Notes: generated by a model from the sequence alone, not told the origin. Shown: positions 9,251 to 13,477, counted from the stretch's first letter. The stretch is DNA of 13,532 bases from an uncultured Eubacteriales bacterium (GCA_948762645.1 CAQBRY010000046.1:1-13532); one strand, 5' to 3'. Translations and numbers: made by a program.

Positions 9251-9574
9251 CTAAATTCTTTCACCAAATAACCATCTAGAAAACCAAGTAATAATTAGTG
9301 ATAGACTCCTTTGCCCACGGTTAATTTGATCAATAATATTAGGTCCGATCGCAACTTCAGGTTCTCGCTGTAAATCACTGACAGGCTCAGGTTCTTCATT
9401 TTCATTTTGTACAGGATCACCACAAGTGACTGACCCAACTATACTTCTTCCTTCTCTAACATTTCTAGCAATTGCATTACTTATCACGGTCACATCTCCT
9501 GATACATCGTTGATATGTCTTACAGCTTCTACTAAAGGGGGACAGATGTTGAGCCTGAATGTTGATTGCATCAT
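9251..9574 (-). CDS. Hypothetical protein, 107 aa, unrecognised
   Basis: I do not recognise this protein. The N-terminal half is mixed, with a VSGDVTVISNAIARNVREGR stretch. The middle (roughly 54-72) is acidic and proline-rich (ENEEPEPVSDLQREPE). The last 20 residues form a hydrophobic or amphipathic helix with two Trp (SLIITWFSRWLFGERI), possibly membrane-associating. Two ATGs in tandem at 9574/9571 follow a modest GGGA binding site. It begins 13 bp after the stop of a 58-residue ORF with which it probably shares the promoter at 9801-9829. Codon use looks less AT-biased than the neighbours (CGA, GCG, CCC appear), which could mean recent acquisition. It might also be part of a longer gene now split. 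Confidence 0.45.
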   Translation of the reverse strand: MMQSTFRLNICPPLVEAVRHINDVSGDVTVISNAIARNVREGRSIVGSVTCGDPVQNENEEPEPVSDLQREPEVAIGPNIIDQINRGQRSLSLIITWFSRWLFGERI

Positions 9575-9587
9575 CTTTTCCCGCTAA

Positions 9588-9764
9588 TTACCCTGTAATA
9601 ACAGTCAGATCCCGGACAGCTACATTAGCACAAGGAATCGTTTCGTTAGCAAACTTTCTCAAGCCTTTATGCCATGAAACCATAACAGTAAGCGCAACAC
9701 AACACACAGATTTAATAGCTATTAGGGTATTTGTAAAAGTTACTGACATATTTTCTTGATGCAT
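9588..9764 (-). CDS. Hypothetical small protein, 58 aa, unrecognised
   Basis: A short ORF on the minus strand opening MHQENMSVTFTNTLIAIKSV, then a hydrophobic VCCVALTVMVSW segment (around 20-31), and ending NVAVRDLTVITG. AGGTGA lies 8 bp before the ATG, and a good promoter begins about 40 bp further upstream, so expression is plausible. Its C-terminal DLTVITG resembles GDVTVISN in the 107-residue ORF that follows, hinting at a duplicated or split module, but the match is short. No function can be assigned. An ORF on the opposite strand covering the same stretch has no comparable start signals. Confidence 0.4.
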   Translation of the reverse strand: MHQENMSVTFTNTLIAIKSVCCVALTVMVSWHKGLRKFANETIPCANVAVRDLTVITG

Positions 9765-9800
9765 ATTCCATTCACCTGAGTCCTTAAATACATTTATTTT

Positions 9801-9829
9801 ATTATAATATATAATTAACAGTATATCAA
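9801..9829 (-). promoter_or_regulatory. Predicted sigma-A promoter for the two small ORFs
   Basis: TTGATA (9824-9829) and a perfect TATAAT (9801-9806) on the minus strand with a 17-bp spacer. The predicted start near 9794 leaves a leader of about 30 nt before the 58-residue ORF. This is one of the best promoter matches in the window. Confidence 0.6.
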
Positions 9830-9857
9830 TTCATTTTAATAAATACTAAATTATTAT

Positions 9858-9894
9858 AAATCACGACCATGTCTTTCAGGCATGGCCATAATTT
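9858..9894 (-). terminator. Long minus-strand hairpin after the DUF6514-like gene
   Basis: The arms 9858-9873 and 9879-9894 form a 16-position stem with a 5-nt loop (TGAAA on the minus strand). There are three G-U wobbles and one mismatch. The wobbles pair only in minus-strand RNA (they would be A-C in plus-strand RNA), so the functional transcript is the minus strand, reading out of the DUF6514-like gene. It is followed by an AU-rich tail. Probable intrinsic terminator. A palindromic repeat or the end of a vanished mobile element is an alternative. The rest of 9895-10023 is AT-rich with nothing I can identify. Confidence 0.55.
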
Positions 9895-10023
9895 TTTATA
9901 TACCTCCATTAATAACATCTAAAACTATTTTATAATTAAATATGTATCCCACTTCATAATAAAGCATTAATAGAAATTGTAACACATATATTAAAAATTT
10001 TAGGTATTTACTATTTAATAAAG

Positions 10024-10239
10024 TTATATTCCTTCTCTTTCAAAAAATTCTTCTATTTCATAATATATGTACTTAAAAGGTACAACCTTTAAATTTATAT
10101 GATTTACTAACTTCTTTACAAAATCCTTATCTACAGAAATATCTGATACTTTTTCTCCATATTCAGATTCAATCCCAAAAGATTCATAATATCCTATATC
10201 ATTATTAAATAGAGTTTCTTTTATTATTTTATATTTCAT
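10024..10239 (-). CDS. DUF6514-like small protein
   Basis: 71 aa, starting MKYKIIKETLFNNDIGYYESFGIE. It then shows an EYGEKVSDIS segment, a DKDFVKKLVNHINLKVVPF helix and a final YEIEEFFERE helix. The plan (Y-x-x-Y/F-G-I-E, then D-I-S, then V-x-x-L-V-x-x-x-N, then V-x-P and an acidic end helix) matches the DUF6514 family of small clostridial cytoplasmic proteins, whose function is unknown. A strong AAGGAGA site lies 7 bp before the ATG. It is about 150 bp downstream of the membrane-bound Spo0A-like regulator. The intervening DNA holds an inverted repeat, so the two may or may not be co-transcribed. Confidence 0.6.
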   Translation of the reverse strand: MKYKIIKETLFNNDIGYYESFGIESEYGEKVSDISVDKDFVKKLVNHINLKVVPFKYIYYEIEEFFEREGI

Positions 10240-10294
10240 GTAAATTTCTCCTTTTATTAATGATTTTATAATAAATTAAAAAGGAAAAATTGTA

Positions 10295-10356
10295 TTTAGA
10301 ATTTTTTAGAAATTAAAAAAATGTAAAAATATGATGTTTTTCTAAAATTTTCTAAA
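10295..10356. repeat. 18-bp near-perfect inverted repeat plus adjacent palindrome
   Basis: Arms at 10295-10312 and 10339-10356 match at 16 of 18 positions in inverted orientation. Each arm itself contains two TTTAGA/TTTTAGA-type half-sites. The right arm runs into a perfect 12-bp palindrome CTAAATATTTAG at 10352-10363. It lies between the regulator stop and the DUF6514-like gene. It could be a terminator or processing hairpin of the regulator transcript, or an operator in front of the DUF6514-like gene. Sequence alone does not decide, and AT-richness weakens it. Confidence 0.45.
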
Positions 10357-10386
10357 TATTTAGGATATTTTAAAAAGCAATATTTA

Positions 10387-11487
10387 TTAGTTTTCTAAAT
10401 TATTCGCAATATAAATCAAAAATTCTCTAGCCGTAGGATGACCTCTATCTTTATTTATAGGTCTTTTATACTCTCTTTGTAATATTTCAGGATCAGTATT
10501 GGTCCATGTTTCATTAATAAGATTTCTTATATTAGTATCTATCAATTTTACATCTACCTTTATAATCTCAGATAAAACAGGATAAACATTTTTGAAAAGT
10601 ACTACTTTCTTTCCCTCCATAAACTTTATAATGCTAATGCAAAATACCATCTGATTAAATCCTTGTCTGCTCTCATAGACTTTAAATTTGCTAAGTTTTC
10701 TTCTTATTAATTTACAATTATATTCAAAAATTTCCGGATCAAAATCATTAGGTAAATCAAGGCTTTTAGAGTTTATTGCATTATGTATCTTATTTTCGTC
10801 AATTTCATTTTGCTCTTTATTTCTTTTCTCTGACATTTTACTGGCTACACCGATAAAAAATAAAACTATAGGTATAATCAATAAAAGAAAATTTGAAAGT
10901 ATTATTCCAAAATTCTCCACTTCGTTGCAATAGTGTTTTACGTAATATTTCATGTATAAAACACATAAAAGTGCTAAACAAAAACCTATCCATGAATATT
11001 CATAAGTTGATAGTTTTCTTATGATTTCTAATTTTATAAATCTAAACGTATATAAAAATAAAAATATACCAAAGTTAATAATTACGGTCAATGTCCAAAC
11101 AAACATTACATGATCCTGCGTCTTAGGTAAATTGAACACCTGATAAGGTATAGAAATTATTTTAAATATTAAAAAATTTATACATTCCATGAAAATATTA
11201 ATAAAAGAAGAATAAACAATAAAAAACTTCCAGACTTTAACTTTCTTACTTTTAATCACAGCATAGAAAAAAATTATTAAAGAAGATATTATACTATTTG
11301 ACACACTATTATTTAAAAAATAATTATATATTGATAAAATAGAAGTATATACAAAACAAAAATTAAATAAATTATAAAGATCAGATTTCTTTAAGGTATT
11401 AGGTGAATCTTCATTTTTATAAAAAATTAAGTAGCTAAACGCACCTTCTATTAAAAATTTAAATAAAAATGGTAAAAATTTTATCAT
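10387..11487 (-). CDS. Membrane-tethered transcription regulator: seven TM segments plus Spo0A-type C-terminal DNA-binding domain
   Basis: 366 aa. Hydrophobic segments at about 4-22, 40-58, 62-79, 86-112, 126-148, 164-183 and 194-216 form a sensor-like membrane domain. A charged linker (217-245) follows, then a cytoplasmic domain at about 260-364. Its landmarks match the Spo0A effector domain: KNVYP (299-303), I-R-x-x-I-x-x-x-W (320-328, recognition helix region), then H-P-T-x-x-E-F-x-x-x-I-A-x-x-L (350-363). In Spo0A the corresponding parts are the TKVLYP loop, IRHAIEVAW and PTNSEFIAMVADKL. There is no receiver domain, kinase or phosphatase, so signal reception is probably through the membrane part. 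Directly upstream are three micropeptide genes and several 0A-like boxes, suggesting peptide sensing and local regulation (inference). The start is ATG 11487. An in-frame TTG sits just before it, and the binding site is weak (AAGTG), so low expression is likely. Confidence 0.8.
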   Translation of the reverse strand: MIKFLPFLFKFLIEGAFSYLIFYKNEDSPNTLKKSDLYNLFNFCFVYTSILSIYNYFLNNSVSNSIISSLIIFFYAVIKSKKVKVWKFFIVYSSFINIFMECINFLIFKIISIPYQVFNLPKTQDHVMFVWTLTVIINFGIFLFLYTFRFIKLEIIRKLSTYEYSWIGFCLALLCVLYMKYYVKHYCNEVENFGIILSNFLLLIIPIVLFFIGVASKMSEKRNKEQNEIDENKIHNAINSKSLDLPNDFDPEIFEYNCKLIRRKLSKFKVYESRQGFNQMVFCISIIKFMEGKKVVLFKNVYPVLSEIIKVDVKLIDTNIRNLINETWTNTDPEILQREYKRPINKDRGHPTAREFLIYIANNLEN

Positions 11488-11527
11488 CAATTTTGCACTT
11501 CATTTCTTAAAAAATAAATATTGCACA

Positions 11528-11556
11528 ATTTTAACAAATTAGGTAAAATAAAACAA
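11528..11556 (-). promoter_or_regulatory. Predicted own promoter of the membrane regulator
   Basis: TTGTTT (11551-11556) and TAAAAT (11528-11533) on the minus strand with a 17-bp spacer. The start near 11521 is about 33 nt before the coding region. It indicates that the regulator can be made independently of the upstream peptide genes, at modest strength. Confidence 0.5.
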
Positions 11557-11559
11557 GTA

Positions 11560-11570
11560 TGATCCGATCA
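11560..11570. promoter_or_regulatory. Palindrome TGATCCGATCA upstream of the regulator promoter
   Basis: A perfect 5-bp inverted repeat around one central base, about -39 to -49 relative to the predicted regulator start, immediately upstream of the -35. It replaces the Shine-Dalgarno and ATG in what is otherwise a fourth, truncated copy of the peptide-gene leader (11574-11590). The position fits an activator or repressor operator. No known factor is recognised. Confidence 0.35.
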
Positions 11571-11583
11571 AAACCTCACATTT

Positions 11584-11590
11584 TGTCGAA
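11584..11590 (+). promoter_or_regulatory. Spo0A-box heptamer, copy 1
   Basis: TGTCGAA, a perfect match to the Spo0A consensus TGNCGAA, in the context TTTTGTCGAAAC. It lies about -63 to -69 from the predicted start of the regulator gene and downstream of micropeptide A. Confidence 0.55.
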
Positions 11591-11626
11591 ACATACTTTA
11601 TAGTTTTTTATTAATTTAAGATTTTT

Positions 11627-11651
11627 GGGTGAAATTTCTTAAATTACATCC
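11627..11651 (-). other. RNA hairpin across stop codon of micropeptide A (decayed)
   Basis: The arms 11643-11651 and 11627-11635 pair at 7 of 9 positions around a 7-nt loop. It is equivalent to the perfect hairpins after B and C but with two mismatches, suggesting relaxed constraint on the last copy. Confidence 0.45.
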
Positions 11652-11703
11652 AAAAATCGCCTAATCCTTCACATGCAAACAAAGACCAAAAAAAATTAAA
11701 CAT
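11644..11703 (-). CDS. Micropeptide A, 19 aa, candidate signal peptide
   Basis: The ORF reads MFNFFWSLFACEGLGDFWM. It starts at the ATG 3 bp after GAGGTGAG, a near-ideal site for anti-Shine-Dalgarno pairing. It is the copy nearest the regulator gene. It keeps the family pattern MFNF, FWS, variable core, G-D-aromatic-W-Met. It has Cys11 followed by Glu. Position 17 is Phe where the other two have Trp. No leader peptide, Gly-Gly or signal-peptidase site is evident. Its size and C-terminal aromatic pair recall small unprocessed-type pheromones of Firmicutes such as ComS (WW motif), which is analogy, not homology. A small bioactive membrane peptide or bacteriocin is an alternative. Confidence 0.7.
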   Translation of the reverse strand: MFNFFWSLFACEGLGDFWM

Positions 11704-11720
11704 ATTCTCACCTCACATTT

Positions 11721-11727
11721 TGTCGAA
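11721..11727 (+). promoter_or_regulatory. Spo0A-box heptamer, copy 2
   Basis: TGTCGAA between micropeptides B and A, 17 bp upstream of the start codon of A and just after a TATAGAGTATG stretch on the minus strand. If that stretch is a -10 element, the box sits at the start site and would act negatively. Confidence 0.55.
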
Positions 11728-11763
11728 ACATACTCTATAATTTTTTATTAACTTAGGATTTTG

Positions 11764-11788
11764 GGATATAATACCTTAAATTATATCC
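11764..11788 (-). other. RNA hairpin across stop codon of micropeptide B
   Basis: A perfect 9-bp stem (GGATATAAT with ATTATATCC) with a 7-nt loop. The 5' arm contains the last codons and the stop. Compared with copy C, one G-C pair is A-T here, with both sides changed. Confidence 0.6.
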
Positions 11789-11846
11789 ACCAATCTCCTA
11801 TTCCTCCACCTAATAATGCAGACCAAAAAGAAATAAAGTTAAACAT
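11781..11846 (-). CDS. Micropeptide B, 21 aa, candidate signal peptide
   Basis: Middle member of the array. It begins MFNFISFWSALL, has a Gly-rich core (GGG at 13-15) and ends IGDWWI. It carries a two-residue insertion before FWS relative to its siblings and lacks the Cys found in the other two, so a Cys-based thiolactone or disulfide cannot be the common mature form. The start is preceded by GAGGTGAGAAA. The last sense codon is ATA where the siblings have ATG, and the matching base in the downstream hairpin changes with it. Function is inferred from the array context only. Confidence 0.7.
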   Translation of the reverse strand: MFNFISFWSALLGGGIGDWWI

Positions 11847-11863
11847 TTTCTCACCTCACATTT

Positions 11864-11870
11864 TGTCGAA
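11864..11870 (+). promoter_or_regulatory. Spo0A-box heptamer, copy 3
   Basis: TGTCGAA between micropeptides C and B, in the same relative position as copy 2, with a TATAAAGTATG stretch before it on the minus strand. Confidence 0.55.
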
Positions 11871-11906
11871 CCATACTTTATAGTTTTTTATCAACTCAAG
11901 ATTTTT

Positions 11907-11931
11907 GGATGTAATGCCTTAAATTACATCC
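11907..11931 (-). other. RNA hairpin across stop codon of micropeptide C
   Basis: A perfect 9-bp stem (GGATGTAAT with ATTACATCC), extendable by one T-A pair, with a 7-nt loop. It may stabilise the mRNA, act at termination or affect ribosome release. There is no clear U-tract, so a classical terminator is unlikely. Confidence 0.6.
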
Positions 11932-11983
11932 ACCAATCTCCTGGATCACAAGCTAGTAGTACAGACCAAAAAAAGTTAAACAT
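11924..11983 (-). CDS. Micropeptide C, 19 aa, candidate signal peptide
   Basis: First transcribed member: MFNFFWSVLLACDPGDWWM. The GAGGTGAGAAA binding site precedes the ATG, and about 35 nt of unique leader separate this from the predicted start site near 12018. It has Cys12-Asp13-Pro14 in the variable core and the C-terminal GDWWM. Conservation of MFNF, FWS and GD(W/F)W in three paralogues with otherwise variable centres argues that the peptide itself is the product under selection, not just a leader. Confidence 0.72.
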   Translation of the reverse strand: MFNFFWSVLLACDPGDWWM

Positions 11984-12024
11984 TTTCTCACCTCACATTT
12001 TATTAATATAATTGTTATGTTTAT

Positions 12025-12053
12025 ATTATATCATATTTAAATGTAAGTTTAAG
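12025..12053 (-). promoter_or_regulatory. Promoter of the micropeptide array
   Basis: A perfect TATAAT -10 (12025-12030) on the minus strand, with a poor CTTAAA at the -35 position (12048-12053) at 17-bp spacing. A good -10 with a bad -35 is the usual form of activator-dependent promoters, and two 0A-like boxes overlap and extend upstream of the -35. The predicted start is near 12018. Confidence 0.6.
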
Positions 12054-12070
12054 TCGAATTAAGTCGATTT
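12051..12070 (+). promoter_or_regulatory. Tandem 10-bp repeat, two 0A-like boxes at the array promoter
   Basis: AAGTCGAATT followed directly by AAGTCGATTT. The heptamers AGTCGAA and AGTCGAT match TGNCGAA at 6 and 5 positions and repeat every 10 bp, the same helical spacing as the tandem 0A boxes bound by Spo0A dimers (as in the abrB promoter). They span about -33 to -52 relative to the predicted start, the activating position at Spo0A-dependent sigma-A promoters. The likely binder is the membrane regulator of this locus, or Spo0A itself. Confidence 0.6.
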
Positions 12071-12185
12071 TACATAATCGCTATTTTTTTGTATTAATTA
12101 CTATATTTCAAATATAAAACACACGGTTTATATATAATTACTACAAATTGCAACTGCTGATTTATAACAGAATAATAGAAATAAT

Positions 12186-12222
12186 AAAAGTGGCGGTCTA
12201 ATATTATAAGGCAGCCACTTTT
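12186..12222. terminator. Bidirectional intrinsic terminator
   Basis: A 9-bp stem, AAAAGTGGC (12186-12194) with GCCACTTTT (12214-12222). It is followed by a run of T on the plus strand and by TTATTATTTC on the minus strand. It separates the array promoter from the decayed region to the right. The stretch 12071-12185 holds only AT-rich DNA and a small CGATT/AATCG palindrome; a 71-codon open frame across 12094-12309 includes the hairpin and looks spurious. Confidence 0.7.
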
Positions 12223-12312
12223 TTTGATTTTAATAAATAATATTGTAATTCTCATCGAATTTATATGTGTATATAAATATGATAATAAATTCGTAAGGAT
12301 CTTACACAATAC

Positions 12313-12404
12313 TTAGTCTTTTTCTCCAAGATAAAGATTACCCGTACTTTCATAGGCATATTTTTTATGGCACTTCTAACATATGACATAGTACATTTTT
12401 TCAT
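12313..12404 (-). pseudogene. Broken small zinc-ribbon-like ORF
   Basis: A perfect AGGAGG lies 7 bp before ATG 12404, but that frame gives a nonsense peptide. One base over, reading from 12396, gives MYYVIC, an amber stop, then KCHKKYAYESTGNLYLGEKD and a stop at 12313. This has the look of a C-x-x-C-x-K-x-Y zinc knuckle in which the second x has become TAG (a CAG or AAG to TAG change would do it). An A-run between the two ATGs explains the frame difference by one indel. Too short to assign a family. Confidence 0.35.
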
Positions 12405-12423
12405 TATTAAACCTCCTATATAT

Positions 12424-13225
12424 TTAAATCAATTTTTTAATGTTATTTCTATCTCTACTGAGGAGTAGCTTTGCTAATTCTTTATCTGTAATACAATGTA
12501 GGCCTATTCCAAATGGAGCAATAGTAGATTTCATTGCATCAGTATTTCTTTCATGTATTATTGGTGCATAAAATATGCCCACAGCATATTTTCTGTTTCC
12601 TGCTTATACAATTTAATGTGGTCAAGAGCTGATGAATCTTCTGATTTAAGCTGTGATGATTTAGATTTTATAATTGTCAACTCAATAACTATATCAGCGC
12701 CATCTATTTTAAATATTAAGTCAGGTGTGTCTTTTTTCCTCTCGGAGCTTGAATAGGAAGTCCATATTTTCCAATTTTACCATTCCAAATCACTTCATCG
12801 ATAGCGCCTTCATCTTTTAACAAACTTAATATTTTAAAAATACGATATTCAAAGTATTCATCTCTTAAAGATTTATCCTGTGTTTTATCTTTTCCTGTAA
12901 TTTTTGATAATGTAGTTAAATAATTAAGAGTTTTCCCAGAAAAAGTTGATGCTTTACAGTGTTCATGATATCCGTTAGCAATATTTTCTATGGTTTCTTT
13001 TGTATTTTTTGATTTACGAGGATTGATTGTAATCCCATACTCATTCGCTTAAAAGTTGGTACTATATTAATTGTTTCTAATTCTTTTTCTCTGGTAATGT
13101 CAATAACTTTAATATTATACTCTTCATTCACAAACATTGGAAAATATAATACATCCTTTGTTTCAATCAAATTATCATATTTACATGTGCTATTCTTAAA
13201 CAATAGATTGTTTATTTTGGGCTAA
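12424..13225 (-). pseudogene. Degraded AlwI-family-like type II restriction endonuclease
   Basis: Read in pieces, the minus strand gives a continuous protein of about 265 residues broken by three single-base losses, near 13050 (TTTTAA run), at the A6 run 12732-12737, and near 12595. Landmarks are RDEYFEYRIFKILSLL, then GKYGLPIQAPRGK, then a PD-(D/E)xK-like core DTPDLIF...DIVIELTIIKSKSSQ, a DHIKLY segment, and GIFYAPIIHERNTDAM before the end at 12424. The order and the E-L-T core fit AlwI-type enzymes as I remember them. The 5' end is missing: it merges at about 13205-13250 with a phage portal fragment. No cognate methyltransferase is in the window. The enzyme should be inactive unless the frameshifts are assembly errors. 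Confidence 0.55.
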
Positions 13226-13232
13226 TTATTTT

Positions 13233-13460
13233 CTAAATTTTTAAAAAATGTTTGTGTTTATAGAGCCGAACCGGCATGGAAGCTATCATATTACTAATAA
13301 AATCAACTGCCCCTGCAACCGCCGGTAGTGTCATTGCCTTTTCTCTGGTGATTGTCTCGCCATCAATTAGTGCTTTTAGCAGCACATCATTTACCGCCGC
13401 GGTTTTTGGTGTATTCTCCAAAGCTTGATCTCTTTTTTTAAAAAAATCAAATATTGCCAT
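13233..13460 (-). pseudogene. Phage portal protein (HK97-type), N-terminal fragment
   Basis: 75 codons, of which the first 65 or so (MAIFDFFKKRDQALEN..., then IDGETITREKAMTLPAVAGAVDFISNMIASMPVRLYK) carry the characteristic start of HK97-family portal proteins. The family is normally about 400 residues, so more than 80% is missing. The reading frame ends in unrelated residues HKHFLKI at the junction with the restriction-enzyme pseudogene. A perfect AGGAGGTGA precedes the ATG, so a short peptide may still be made. It marks a deleted prophage head module. Confidence 0.75.
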
Positions 13461-13477
13461 ATTCTCACCTCCTTTGA

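Larger units (their letters stand above)
11584..12003 (-). repeat. Three tandem ~140-bp direct repeats, each carrying one micropeptide gene
   Basis: Units at about 11584-11720, 11721-11863 and 11864-12003 share, in transcription order, a GTGAGGTGAGAA ribosome binding site, an ATG and short ORF, a stop-codon hairpin, an AAAAATC(C/T)T(A/G)A-type stretch, TATA(A/G)AGTATG and TTCGACA. A truncated fourth leader (GTTTCGACA to GTGAGG) remains at 11574-11590 before the regulator promoter. Similarity runs through coding and non-coding parts while the peptide cores differ, so the array grew by duplication of an expression cassette and then diversified. Confidence 0.9.

Noticed and set aside
9559..9759. 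Open frame of 66 codons on the plus strand
   Set aside because: It lies opposite a minus-strand ORF that has a better promoter and ribosome binding site, and it shows no start signal of its own.
11584..12003. Possible CRISPR array (regular direct repeats)
   Set aside because: Units are about 140 bp with imperfect similarity throughout, only three copies, no short repeat-spacer pattern and no cas genes. Each unit encodes a micropeptide.
10387..12003. agr-type quorum-sensing locus
   Set aside because: The peptides are short and lack AgrD leader and tail features, there is no AgrB protease, and the membrane protein ends in a DNA-binding domain, not a histidine kinase ATPase.
12094..12309. Open frame of 71 codons on the minus strand
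   Set aside because: It runs through an intrinsic terminator, has no Shine-Dalgarno and a composition typical of translated AT-rich noise.
12553..12756. Open frame of 67 codons on the plus strand
   Set aside because: Antisense to the restriction-endonuclease pseudogene, whose broken minus-strand frames are clearly protein-like.
12988..13203. Separate 71-codon gene on the minus strand
   Set aside because: Its sequence continues after a one-base shift as the restriction-endonuclease reading frame, so it is the first surviving piece of that pseudogene; its TTG start is arbitrary.
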